Positions 33,752 to 42,055 of a stretch of DNA of 64,000 bases are shown piece after piece. Origin of the DNA: RPQJ01 sp963778185 (GTDB lineage: Bacteria > Pseudomonadota > Gammaproteobacteria > Steroidobacterales > Steroidobacteraceae). Every line of letters begins with the position of its first letter. Position 1 is the stretch's first letter. The stretch lies in NCBI GenBank assembly GCA_963778185.1, contig CAVZTF010000003.1:1302001-1366000 (forward strand). The letters run 5' to 3'. The translations under genes and the position numbers were made by a program. The notes beneath the pieces are model-generated. The model did not search any database. It was not told the DNA's origin and saw only the letters and a list, made by a program, of their open reading frames with translations.

Positions 33752-34384
33752 CTACGATTTCCGGCCAGCCGATTTCCTCGCCGCTCCTTCCGTCATGTAG
33801 CCCACGATCCGCGGCGACTTGCGGAGGTAGTAGTTATTCACCGCCTCGGGCACCAGGCCCGCCTCCTCCACCAGCTTGCGGATCGGACGATTGAGGTGGC
33901 ATCCACCGGCCAGCGGCATCCAGTGGGGATTGATGCGGTCCTGCCAGCGCGCAACCCCCGCGTCGGGGGCCTGCCCGTGCTCGAGGAACAGGAACTGCCC
34001 GCCCGGCTTGAGCACTCGGTGGATCTCGCGCAGCGCGTGCACGACGTCGGGGATCGAGCACAGCGTCATGGTGCTCACGACCGTGTCGAACGAGCCCTCC
34101 TCGAAGGGCAGGTGCTCGGCGTCGAGGTGATGGAAGTCCACCGCAATCGCCGCGTGCCGGATGCGCGGCAGGGACAGGCGATCGAGGTCGAGGTCCGGGT
34201 CGATGGCCTGGATCTTCGTTACCGACGGCGGGTAATGCCGAAGGTTACGTCCCGTCCCGAACCCGACCTCCAGAATGCGCCCGCGCGCGCGCGCCAGCGT
34301 ACGCTGTCGCGGCTTGCGCAGGGCCGGGCTCGCCATGGCCAGGTCGAGTAGGTACGGGAAGACGTAGTGGTGGTAGAGGGACAA
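33752..34384 (-). CDS. Class I SAM-dependent methyltransferase
   Basis: A 210-residue methyltransferase. SAM-binding motif I is ILEVGFGTGRNLRHYP, the acidic end of strand two is IQAIDPDLDL, and later motifs are FDTVVSTMTLCSIPD and RVLKPGGQFLFLEHG. The N terminus SLYHHYVFPYLLDLAM and the C-terminal LVEEAGL resemble METTL7-like proteins acting on small molecules or lipids. The likely start is TTG 34384, which places the conserved YxxYVxPxLxDLA motif at the N terminus. It is followed downstream by the intrinsic terminator. Confidence 0.85.
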   Translation of the reverse strand: MSLYHHYVFPYLLDLAMASPALRKPRQRTLARARGRILEVGFGTGRNLRHYPPSVTKIQAIDPDLDLDRLSLPRIRHAAIAVDFHHLDAEHLPFEEGSFDTVVSTMTLCSIPDVVHALREIHRVLKPGGQFLFLEHGQAPDAGVARWQDRINPHWMPLAGGCHLNRPIRKLVEEAGLVPEAVNNYYLRKSPRIVGYMTEGAARKSAGRKS

Positions 34385-34397
34385 ATGGAGGCGGTGA

Positions 34398-35018
34398 TCA
34401 AGGGGTGGTGGGTAGAGAGGCGACGGGCCAGGTCACGCTGAACGCGCCGCGCAGCTGGCCGGGCTCGAAGCCGGTTGCGTGGTCGTCCGGGTACTGCGCG
34501 GCGATGACGGCAGCGAGGTCCGGCGCCAGCACCCTACCGTGGCAGGTAACGCAGACACCGTCCATGGGGATCGCTCGCATGTAACGACGCTCGACCTGTC
34601 CGCCGCGCTTGATTTCGAACGCGGCCTCGAGCGGGCCCTGGAACCTGCCCGAGGCGAGCTCGCCCGAGAACTGCTCGAGCAACGCGCGCTGCAGGTCATC
34701 GGGGGCATTGGCGGGATTGCGGACCCGCAGCGCCGTGCGGCTGACCTTGGCACCCGACTGTTGCGACAGGCGCGCGGCGATGGCCGGCGCCTTCTCCTTG
34801 CAGACACCGATCGCCGCAATCGGGCCCTGTTCGGACATCGCACGCGTGAGTTCTGCCTTCAGCTCGGCGCCGAGTCGCTGCGTGAGATCGCTGCTCGTGG
34901 CGATCCAGTCCTGCGGGGGCTCGGGTGCAGGCGCCTGCGGCTGCCCGACCGTGGCGCACGACCAGGCTGCAAAGGGCACCACGGCCAGCACGGCCAACGA
35001 TCGCCAGTCGGTCCTCAT
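34398..35018 (-). CDS. DUF3365 domain protein with one heme-binding motif
   Basis: A 206-residue exported protein of the DUF3365 family. An N-terminal signal peptide is followed by the helical DUF3365 core (GAELKAELTRAMSEQGP, AIGVCKEKAPAIAARLSQQ, RTALRVRNPANAPDD). A single CxxCH heme-attachment site is present (GVCVTCHGRVL, about residue 170). DUF3365 domains with CxxCH are probable periplasmic c-type cytochrome sensors or electron carriers. GAGGAG precedes the ATG. It is divergent from yebC and 13 bases upstream of the methyltransferase gene. Confidence 0.85.
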   Translation of the reverse strand: MRTDWRSLAVLAVVPFAAWSCATVGQPQAPAPEPPQDWIATSSDLTQRLGAELKAELTRAMSEQGPIAAIGVCKEKAPAIAARLSQQSGAKVSRTALRVRNPANAPDDLQRALLEQFSGELASGRFQGPLEAAFEIKRGGQVERRYMRAIPMDGVCVTCHGRVLAPDLAAVIAAQYPDDHATGFEPGQLRGAFSVTWPVASLPTTP

Positions 35019-35191
35019 CGCTACGCTCCTCGAAACGGTTGGCCTGTTCAGGCAGATTTCATGATAACGCGCGGCGGCGCCTGCGAACTTGTCGGTTTGT
35101 TCGCTTCGACATCTGTATCGTGCCACGGGCCGCAGTGGCCCGCGGCGCTTGCTCGGTGTAGATTGCGCGCCCCGCCAGGCAGGTTTTTGAC

Positions 35192-35914
35192 ATGGGCCGT
35201 ATATTCGAAGTCCGCAAGCACGCGATGTTCGCGCGCTGGAACCGGATGGCGAAGCAGTTCGCCAGGATCGGCAAGGACATCACCATCGCCGTCAGGAATG
35301 GCGGCACCGACCCGGCATCGAATCCGACCCTGCGGCGTGTCATCCAGAACGCGCGCGCAGTCAACATGCCCAAAGACAAGATCGAGGCCGCGATCAAGCG
35401 CGCCTCGGGGCGCGATGCCGCGAATTTCGAAGAGGTGATGTACGAGGGCTACGCGCCGCACGGCGTCGCGGTCCTGGTCGAATGCGCCACCGACAACCCG
35501 ACGCGTACCGTCGCGGGTGTGCGCAACGTGTTCAACAAGAATGGCGGCAACCTCGCCACCACCGGCAGCGTGGCGTTCCAGTTCAAGCGCATGGGCGTCT
35601 TCCGGCTGAACCCGGAGGGCATCGACCAGGACGACCTCGAGCTCTACCTGATCGACCACGGGCTCGAGGAGATGGGCGAGAGCATCGGCGAGAAGGGCGA
35701 GCCACAACTCGTGGCGCGCTGCAACTTCGAGGATTTCGGCACCTTGCAGAAGGCGCTCGAGGATCGCGCCATCACCCCGATCACGGCCGAGCACGAGTAC
35801 ATCTGCCAGGCCCCGACCGAGCTCCCCGAGGCGCAGGCCAACGAGGTCATGGAACTCATCGACAAGCTCGAGCAGGACGAGGACGTCCAGAAGGTCTACC
35901 ACACGTTGGCGTGA
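35192..35914 (+). CDS. yebC: YebC/PmpR-family transcriptional regulator
   Basis: A 240-residue protein of the conserved YebC/TACO1 family, cytoplasmic DNA- or ribosome-associated regulators. The central block GGNLATTGSVAFQFKRMG and the C-terminal VMELIDKLEQDEDVQKVYHT are diagnostic. The N terminus MGRIFEVRKHAMFARWNRMA differs slightly from the usual KWANIK form (AGHSKW) and matches the YeeN-like branch. It is not next to ruvC, where many yebC genes lie, which also fits the YeeN-like paralog. Confidence 0.9.
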   Translation: MGRIFEVRKHAMFARWNRMAKQFARIGKDITIAVRNGGTDPASNPTLRRVIQNARAVNMPKDKIEAAIKRASGRDAANFEEVMYEGYAPHGVAVLVECATDNPTRTVAGVRNVFNKNGGNLATTGSVAFQFKRMGVFRLNPEGIDQDDLELYLIDHGLEEMGESIGEKGEPQLVARCNFEDFGTLQKALEDRAITPITAEHEYICQAPTELPEAQANEVMELIDKLEQDEDVQKVYHTLA

Positions 35915-35938
35915 CAGCCCGCCACCCGGGTCGCAGCT

Positions 35939-36664
35939 TCAACTCCAGCCGGAAGCCGCAAACTCCAGTACTCCGGCATTCATGGGGTCCATTCGCTGCC
36001 AGGTAACGCGGGATCGCGTGACGGTCAACATCCAGCCGTGGACTTCGGCGGGCGCCTTGTCGGCGAATGCGGCCGCATCGAGCACGGCGCAGCAACCTCC
36101 ACCGCGAGAATCCCTGACCGACTCGTAACGTACGGCTTGCGCGCCCGCACTGCGGGCCGTGCGGCCGAGGTCCTGGCAAGCCGAGTAGTCCGAGCGCTGC
36201 GTCCACAGGCCACGATCGCGCACGAACGGTGGCACGCGCAGGTCGATCGTGCTGCCCGAGACAGCGGTGCGAAACACAGACTGCGGTCGCGCTGGCATGG
36301 ATTCGAGGGCAGGCGAGTTGCGCAGGTGTCGCCAGCGCCAGTAGCCGACTTCGGCGCAGGCGGTGCGCACCGTGTCGGCGCCATAGAAGACCCCGGGATC
36401 GTTCTCGCCGCGAAAGCGCGAGCCGCCGGCCGGCGGGCGATACCGAAATGGTGTGAAGAGCAGCCAGTGCAGGGAGCGAGCCGCGGTCCCAACGGGTACC
36501 GGAGGCTTCGACGCGTCGATCAGTCGTTCGAGTACCTGCTGCTCAGTCGCGGAATCGACGAGCGCCATCGTCGATGCCACGTGCTGGGCTTCGACCGCCC
36601 GCCACAGGTCGAAAGCTGCGGGACGCAACTCAGACGCGACCGCGCGCGTTGTCCAGGTAGTCAA
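35939..36664 (-). CDS. RES-domain toxin (NAD+ phosphorylase family)
   Basis: A 241-residue RES-domain protein, the toxin of Xre/RES toxin-antitoxin systems that degrade NAD+. The core motifs are the Arg-containing PFRYRPPAGGSRFRGE, FYGADTVRTACAEVGYWRWR with the catalytic-type Tyr and Glu, and later VRYESVRDSRGG. It overlaps the antitoxin 3' end by 35 bases if translation starts at TTG 36664. A TTG at 36628, one base after the antitoxin stop, is the alternative. Either way translation would be coupled. The toxin looks intact. Confidence 0.87.
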   Translation of the reverse strand: MTTWTTRAVASELRPAAFDLWRAVEAQHVASTMALVDSATEQQVLERLIDASKPPVPVGTAARSLHWLLFTPFRYRPPAGGSRFRGENDPGVFYGADTVRTACAEVGYWRWRHLRNSPALESMPARPQSVFRTAVSGSTIDLRVPPFVRDRGLWTQRSDYSACQDLGRTARSAGAQAVRYESVRDSRGGGCCAVLDAAAFADKAPAEVHGWMLTVTRSRVTWQRMDPMNAGVLEFAASGWS

Positions 36665-37019
36665 CGACTCGCACCAGTCCCGAGGCGGTTCCGAGCAACT
36701 CGACCGGCGTCGCGCCGAGACCGGTGTTGTAACTCTTCAGCCACGACCGCGCCGACGCCTCGTGGCCCCAGAGTGCGTCGAGCGAGCGGAAGAACCTCAC
36801 GAACAGCACTCCCAATTCCCACTCTTTCGCCCGAGTCCGGGACAGCCGATAACGACCAGCGAAGAGGCGGGACGCCGTCGGCCCGGACAGGCCCAAGGCT
36901 TCCGCGACCTGTTTCTGTGTGAGGCCGAGGAGCAGCGCAGCTCGCGTAACCGCGTTGGACAGCACTGCCGCCTCATCGGGCGTGGTGGCGGTCCGGACGG
37001 GCTTCAACATGCTGACCAT
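36630..37019 (-). CDS. Xre/MbcA/ParS-family antitoxin
   Basis: A 129-residue antitoxin partner of the RES toxin. The N-terminal half is a helix-turn-helix (LGLTQKQVAEALGLSGPTAS). The C-terminal half is the toxin-binding domain of the Xre/MbcA/ParS group (ARSWLKSYNTGLGATPVELL then SGLVRVVDYLDNAR). ATG 37019 is chosen; ATG 37010 is possible. A perfect palindrome begins ten bases upstream of the start and is the likely autoregulatory site. Confidence 0.9.
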   Translation of the reverse strand: MVSMLKPVRTATTPDEAAVLSNAVTRAALLLGLTQKQVAEALGLSGPTASRLFAGRYRLSRTRAKEWELGVLFVRFFRSLDALWGHEASARSWLKSYNTGLGATPVELLGTASGLVRVVDYLDNARGRV

Positions 37020-37028
37020 GAGATTGAT

Positions 37029-37048
37029 TATATTTCTATAGAAATATA
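37029..37048. promoter_or_regulatory. Perfect 20-bp palindrome, candidate antitoxin operator
   Basis: TATATTTCTA/TAGAAATATA is a perfect, AT-only-rich palindrome ten bases upstream of the antitoxin start. It stands out in GC-rich DNA and probably overlaps the promoter -10 element, fitting autoregulation by the Xre-type antitoxin. Confidence 0.7.
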
Positions 37049-37158
37049 GCGGCAACCTTATTTCACCAGAGTGCCCGCGTGATTCGGACTCCGCAGTCGA
37101 CGAGACGCCACACGTACGCACCGGTCGGGCCTGCCCGCTTCATCTAAACTCCCCGCCC

Positions 37159-39402
37159 ATGGAAGCCGCCCGCGACCTCTTCTCCCACCGCAGGTACTGG
37201 GCCCACCGCTTCGGCCCGGCGCCGTTCCTGCCCATGTCGCGGGCGGAAATGGACGAGCTCGGCTGGGATTCCTGCGACGTCGTCCTGGTCACCGGCGACG
37301 CCTACGTGGACCACCCGAGCTTCGGCATGGCCATCGTCGGCCGCGTGCTCGAGGCGCAAGGCTTCCGGGTCGGAATCATCGCCCAGCCCGACTGGCACTC
37401 GACCCGCGACTTCATGAAGCTCGGCCGGCCGAACCTGTTCTTCGGCGTGACCGGCGGCAACATGGATTCGATGGTGAATCGCTACACCTCGGACCGCCGC
37501 ATCCGCAGCGACGACGCCTACACGCCGCACGGCGTGGGTGGCGCGAGGCCCGACCGCTGCGTGATCGTCTATTCGCAACGCGTGCGCGAGGCCTGGAAGG
37601 ATGTCCCCGTCGTCGTGGGAGGCATCGAGGCGTCGCTGCGCCGCATCGCGCACTTCGACTACTGGTCGGAGAAGGTGCGCCGCTCGGTGCTGATGGACGC
37701 CAAGGCCGACCTCCTCGTGTTCGGCAATGCCGAGCGACAGATCTGCGAGATCGCCCACCGGCTCGCAGCCGGCAAGCGCATCGAGGAGATCGACGACCTG
37801 CGCGGCACGGCGTTCGCGCGCAAGGGGACCCCCGAGGGCTGGACCGAAATCGACTCAACGCACATCGACACGCCGGGGCCGGTCGCGGTGCATCCCGATC
37901 CGTACGCAGCGGAGCCGTCAGGCGCGAACAGCGCGGCGTCGCCACGGCGTTCCGGGTCCGTCCGGGAGGCCGTGCGCGGCATGGACGCCGCGCCCGGAGC
38001 CCCCATGGATGGGTTCACGGCGTCCTCCCGGACGGACCTGGAAGGACGGGGCGACGCCTCCACGCGTCCGCCCGACGTGCCGCTCCGCTTTGTTCGCGGC
38101 GCGCCGAGGAACGCCGACCGCGCCCGCAGCGTGATCCGCATCCCGTCCTACGAGCAGGTCGCCGACGACCCGGTGCTCTACGCGCACGCCTCGCGCATCC
38201 TGCACCTGGAGTCGAACCCCGGGAACGCGCGAGCACTCGTGCAGCGACACGGCGACGTGGACGTCTGGCTCAATCCGCCGCCGATCCCGCTCACGACGAA
38301 GGAAATGGATGCGGTCTACGAGCTCCCCTACCAGCGGGTGCCGCACCCGTCCTACGGCAACGCGAAGATTCCCGCATACGAGATGATCCGCTTCTCGATC
38401 GCGATCCAGCGCGGGTGCTTCGGCGGCTGCACCTTCTGCTCGATCACCGAACACGAGGGCCGCATCATCCAGAGCCGTTCGGAGGACTCGATCATCCGCG
38501 AGGTCGAGGCGGTGCGAGACACCGTGCCGGGATTCACCGGCGTGATCTCGGACCTCGGCGGCCCGACGGCGAACATGTACCGGCTCGCCTGCAAGTCGCG
38601 CGAGATCGAGTCGGCCTGCCGCAAGCCCTCCTGCGTATTTCCCGGCATCTGCCCGAACCTGAATACCGACCACTCGGCACTGATCAAGCTGTACCAGAGG
38701 GCGCGGGCGCTGCCCGGCATCAAGAAGGTGCTGATCGCCTCGGGTGTGCGCTACGACCTCGCCGCGGAATCACCCGAGTATGTCAAGGAGCTCGCCCAGC
38801 ACCACGTCGGTGGCTATCTCAAGATCGCGCCCGAGGCGATTTCCGACGGGCCCCTGTCGAAGATGATGAAGCCGGGCATCGGCACCTACGACCGCTTCAA
38901 GGCGCTGTTCGACAAGTACTCGAAGGAAGCCGGCAAGGAGCAGTACCTGATCCCGTACTTCATCGCGGCGCACCCCGGCACGACTGACGAGGACATGCTC
39001 GAGCTCGCACTCTGGCTGAAGCGCAATGGCTTCCGCGCCGACCAGGTGCAGGCCTTCCTGCCCTCGCCGATGGCGACTGCGACCGCGATGTACCACTCCG
39101 GCAAGAATCCGCTGCACAAGGTCACCCGCAACTCCGAGGACGTGCAAGTTCCGAAGGGCACCCGCGTGCGACGGTTGCACAAGGCCTTCCTGCGCTATCA
39201 CGACCCGAACAACTGGCCGCTGCTGCGCGAGGCGCTGCGACGCATGGGGCGTGCCGACCTGATCGGCAACGGCAAGCATCACCTCGTGCCGAGCTACCAG
39301 CCGATCGGCACCGGGCGCGCGCACGAGGGCAAGCGCAGGCCCAAGACCCCCTTCAAGACGCAGCACACCGGCCTGCCGCGGACGCCCCGGACGCAGCGGT
39401 GA
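37159..39402 (+). CDS. ygiQ: YgiQ-family radical SAM protein
   Basis: A 747-residue radical SAM protein of the YgiQ family (UPF0313). The N-terminal domain (FLPMSRAEMDELGWDSCDVV, YVDHPSFGMAIVGRVLEAQG, then PVVVGGIEASLRRIAHFDYW) is the family's B12-like region. The [4Fe-4S] cluster motif CFGGCTFC lies near base 38418, followed by the SAM-binding barrel. The C terminus has DUF3362 (RADQVQAFLPSPMATATAMY). An in-frame palindromic repeat (see separate entry) adds about 60 low-complexity residues at residues ~254-315 without breaking the frame. Substrate of the family is unknown. The stop overlaps the next GTG. Confidence 0.93.
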   Translation: MEAARDLFSHRRYWAHRFGPAPFLPMSRAEMDELGWDSCDVVLVTGDAYVDHPSFGMAIVGRVLEAQGFRVGIIAQPDWHSTRDFMKLGRPNLFFGVTGGNMDSMVNRYTSDRRIRSDDAYTPHGVGGARPDRCVIVYSQRVREAWKDVPVVVGGIEASLRRIAHFDYWSEKVRRSVLMDAKADLLVFGNAERQICEIAHRLAAGKRIEEIDDLRGTAFARKGTPEGWTEIDSTHIDTPGPVAVHPDPYAAEPSGANSAASPRRSGSVREAVRGMDAAPGAPMDGFTASSRTDLEGRGDASTRPPDVPLRFVRGAPRNADRARSVIRIPSYEQVADDPVLYAHASRILHLESNPGNARALVQRHGDVDVWLNPPPIPLTTKEMDAVYELPYQRVPHPSYGNAKIPAYEMIRFSIAIQRGCFGGCTFCSITEHEGRIIQSRSEDSIIREVEAVRDTVPGFTGVISDLGGPTANMYRLACKSREIESACRKPSCVFPGICPNLNTDHSALIKLYQRARALPGIKKVLIASGVRYDLAAESPEYVKELAQHHVGGYLKIAPEAISDGPLSKMMKPGIGTYDRFKALFDKYSKEAGKEQYLIPYFIAAHPGTTDEDMLELALWLKRNGFRADQVQAFLPSPMATATAMYHSGKNPLHKVTRNSEDVQVPKGTRVRRLHKAFLRYHDPNNWPLLREALRRMGRADLIGNGKHHLVPSYQPIGTGRAHEGKRRPKTPFKTQHTGLPRTPRTQR
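37923..38098 (+). repeat. Palindromic repeat inserted in frame within ygiQ
   Basis: A 176-base imperfect hairpin lies inside ygiQ. The inner arms (37950-37969 and 38024-38043) pair at 19 of 20 positions. A middle pair GGCGTCGCC/GGCGACGCC (37935-37943 and 38050-38058) is perfect, and outer CGCGAACA/TGTTCGCG (37923-37930 and 38091-38098) close it. The stretch has a codon pattern and residue composition unlike the flanking protein. It looks like a miniature palindromic element such as those dispersed in Xanthomonadales genomes; no second copy was seen in this window. Confidence 0.65.
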
Positions 39403-39905
39403 AGTCGCGCTGGTTGCGACGCCTCGTCGAGGTCCTGCTGTTCGTCGTGATCGTCGGTGGCATCCAGGCCTGGCGCTCGCACGACCTGCTGCCGGCCGAC
39501 GAGCGCACCGTCGCCCCGGCATTCGACCTGGTCGATCTCGAGGGCAAGCGCTGGTCACCCGACGCATTGCGCGGCAAGCCGGCAGTGCTCTATTTCTTCG
39601 CGCCCTGGTGCGGGGTGTGTGCCGCGAGTTCGCCGCAGCTGCGCTGGTTCGATCGCTGGGCGAGCGGCGACGTGCAGGTCGTGCTCATCGGGCTCGACTG
39701 GGCCTCGCGCGACGAACTCCTCGAATATGCCCGCCAGCACGACTTGTCGCTGCCCGTGCTCGCAGGCGGCGCCGACACGGCCGCGAGCTACCACATCCGC
39801 GGCTATCCCACGTATTACGTGCTCGCTGCAGACGGGCGCATCGCCGGACGCGACTTCGGCTACACGACCGCGCCCGGACTGTGGCTCAGGACGCGCGGGC
39901 TCTGA
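39399..39905 (+). CDS. Membrane-anchored thioredoxin-like (TlpA/DsbE-like) protein
   Basis: A 168-residue protein with an N-terminal membrane anchor (VEVLLFVVIVGGIQAW) and a periplasmic thioredoxin fold. The redox motif is FFAPWCGVCAASSP (CGVC), with the cis-Pro in RGYPTYYVL. Such proteins reduce or exchange disulfides in the periplasm, for example in cytochrome maturation or defence against misoxidation. GTG 39399 overlaps the ygiQ stop (GTGA), so it is translationally coupled although a functional link is unclear. Confidence 0.9.
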   Translation: MKSRWLRRLVEVLLFVVIVGGIQAWRSHDLLPADERTVAPAFDLVDLEGKRWSPDALRGKPAVLYFFAPWCGVCAASSPQLRWFDRWASGDVQVVLIGLDWASRDELLEYARQHDLSLPVLAGGADTAASYHIRGYPTYYVLAADGRIAGRDFGYTTAPGLWLRTRGL

Positions 39906-39929
39906 GCGGTCGCCCACGCCCTGCGGCGT

Positions 39930-40028
39930 TCAGCCGCCCTTCTTCGCCTTCTTCTCCGCCCGCTTCTCCTCCTTGGTCTTCTTCGGCTTCTTCTTCCCTT
40001 CCTTCTTCTGGTCCATGCCCTTGCTCAT
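39930..40028 (-). CDS. Lysine-rich 32-residue protein
   Basis: A very small open frame whose product is 44% lysine (MSKGMDQKKEGKK at the start, then KKTKEEKRAEKKAKKGG). An AGGAG site lies eight bases before the ATG. Small proteins with this MSKG-type start and Lys-rich pattern occur in many proteobacteria; their role is not known. Nucleic-acid or ribosome binding is only a guess. It lies 12 bases downstream of the sulfatase stop on the same strand and may share its transcript. Confidence 0.7.
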   Translation of the reverse strand: MSKGMDQKKEGKKKPKKTKEEKRAEKKAKKGG

Positions 40029-40040
40029 GATCGACTCCTC

Positions 40041-41975
40041 TCACTCGTAATGGTGGGACCGGAAGAGCTCCGAGGCCGTCTGGAAGTACGCGATGCCGAG
40101 TGCATCGAGCCCAGGATCCGCCTTGCTCCGCTCGAAGGTCCCTCGTGCACGATCATACCTGTAGTCGTGCACGCTGCCATCGAGACCGAGCACGGCAAGC
40201 TTGCCGTCGCGGTAGATCGCCACGTCGTGATCATGGCTGAAGAGCGCCACCCGGGAAGCCTCGGGCGCGTGCAGGACGTCCTGCCCGAAGAACGGCGCCT
40301 CGTACGGCAACCCGAGCATGCCGAGCACGGTGGGCGCGACGTCGATCTGTGACATCAGCGTGTCCACCCGCCGGGGCGCGAGGTGCCTGGGCGAGTACAC
40401 CATCAGGGGAATCTCGTAGGAACGCAGCGGGATCTCGGCCTTGCCGTAGACGCGCGCGCCGTGGTCGGCCACCACCACGAAGATCGTGTCGTCGAACCAC
40501 GGCTGCTTCGCCGCCTCGCGCAGGAAATGGCCGATCGCGTAGTCCGCGTACCTCACCCCGGCGGCGCGGCCACCGCCCTCGGGCGGGATGCCGATGCCCT
40601 CGAGCCCGGGCCGGAACGTATAGGGCTTGTGGTTCGACGTCGTCATGACGATCGAGAAGAACGGTTCCCGCCTGGCATGCAGTTCCGAGAAGTGCTGGAT
40701 TGCGCGGTCGAAGAGGTCCTCGTCGCTGACCCCCCAGATGTTCGCGAACCGGACGTGCTCGATGTCCTTGCGATCGAGCACGCTGAAGCCGTTGCCCGAG
40801 TAGAACGCGTTCATGTCGTCGAAATATCCGTACCCGCCGTACAGGAAGCTCGTCTGGTAGCCGAGGTCGCGCATCACCCGGCCCCAGGTGGCGATTCCGT
40901 CATTGCCGGGGCGGCGCAGGATGGACACGGTCGGGATCGGCGGGAACGATGCCGTCAGGGCCTCGAGTCCCCGCACCGTGCGCGTGCCGGAGGCATACGT
41001 ATTGGCGAACCAGACGCCGCGCTGGGCGAAAGCGTCGAAGTTCGGCGTCAGGTCGCGGTGCGAGCCGTAAAGCTTGCTGAACTCGGCGCCAAACGATTCG
41101 CTCGAGACCACGACCACGTTGAGGCGGCCGAGACCGTCGGCCCGGGCCGGGAATTTCCTGTCGAGGCGACCCTCAGCGAGCCGCGTGAACTGCCCCCCGC
41201 CCGATCCCAGCGCCTTGGCGAGCAGGGCGAGATTCGCCTTGCGGTCGCCCGTCGCATAGTAGGCGTGGTAGTCGATCTCGTTGGTCGCGGCCGCGCGGAA
41301 GAAACTGCTGTGGCCGTTCTGCAGGATCTCGTTCTCGACCCGGTTCGACGACCAGGACAAGGCATCGGTTGGGTACCACGCGATGGCCAGTACCAGCGCC
41401 GCCGCGTGCATTGCGAATGGCGCAAGGCGCCCGGTGAGACTGGTCGAAACGTCGAGGCCCGCGAACCAGCGGCGTCGCAGGATCCAGGTCGCCCCGACGG
41501 ACAGCAGCGCCGTTGCGAGCAGCACCTGCAGCACCGGATACGCCTCCCAGATGTCGACGAAGACCTCGGTCGGGTAGGCGAGATAGTCGAACGCGACGAG
41601 ATTGAAGCGCGCGTCGAACTCCTCGAAGAAAAAGACCTCCGCGACGCCGATGTACAGGAACCCCCCGAGGGTGAGGGCCGTGCCGACGGCGAGCAGGGCG
41701 CGGTTGGCGGCCGTGCGATACCAATGGTCCGGCACGAGTAGAAGGTAGAGCGCAAACGGCGCAAAGAGATACAGGCTCTCGACGGCGTCGTTGGACATGC
41801 CCGCCAGCAGCAGCAGCGGCAGGTCGCCCGCCGGGACGTCAGCCGCGGCGCCGAAACGTGCCCACAGCACGATTCGGACCACGAGGCCCAGGGCGAGATA
41901 GAAGGCCCCGAGGGCCCACAACGGGGCGAATCGGGACGCCGCCGGCAGGTGGATCGACTTGAGTCGGGTCAGCAC
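40041..41975 (-). CDS. LTA synthase-type sulfatase/phosphoglycerol transferase
   Basis: A 644-residue membrane enzyme. Five N-terminal membrane segments (for example LWALGAFYLALGLVVRIVLW and YLFAPFALYLLLVP) precede a periplasmic sulfatase-fold domain. The domain has VVVVSSESFGAE for metal binding, the Thr nucleophile region TYASGTRTVRGLEALT, SIVMTTSNHKPY and VVADHGARVYGK. In Gram-negative bacteria such enzymes transfer phosphoglycerol or phosphoethanolamine to periplasmic glucans or lipids. GTG 41975 has GGAGG ten bases upstream; TTG 42026 would add 17 residues. The final acceptor cannot be read. Confidence 0.88.
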   Translation of the reverse strand: MLTRLKSIHLPAASRFAPLWALGAFYLALGLVVRIVLWARFGAAADVPAGDLPLLLLAGMSNDAVESLYLFAPFALYLLLVPDHWYRTAANRALLAVGTALTLGGFLYIGVAEVFFFEEFDARFNLVAFDYLAYPTEVFVDIWEAYPVLQVLLATALLSVGATWILRRRWFAGLDVSTSLTGRLAPFAMHAAALVLAIAWYPTDALSWSSNRVENEILQNGHSSFFRAAATNEIDYHAYYATGDRKANLALLAKALGSGGGQFTRLAEGRLDRKFPARADGLGRLNVVVVSSESFGAEFSKLYGSHRDLTPNFDAFAQRGVWFANTYASGTRTVRGLEALTASFPPIPTVSILRRPGNDGIATWGRVMRDLGYQTSFLYGGYGYFDDMNAFYSGNGFSVLDRKDIEHVRFANIWGVSDEDLFDRAIQHFSELHARREPFFSIVMTTSNHKPYTFRPGLEGIGIPPEGGGRAAGVRYADYAIGHFLREAAKQPWFDDTIFVVVADHGARVYGKAEIPLRSYEIPLMVYSPRHLAPRRVDTLMSQIDVAPTVLGMLGLPYEAPFFGQDVLHAPEASRVALFSHDHDVAIYRDGKLAVLGLDGSVHDYRYDRARGTFERSKADPGLDALGIAYFQTASELFRSHHYE

Positions 41976-42055
41976 GTAATGGGCGCCTCCTTGGGTCGAG
42001 GCGTTAGACGTACCGAACCCGGACAATCAATCGGCCGGCGGGGCCGGTGGAGGAA

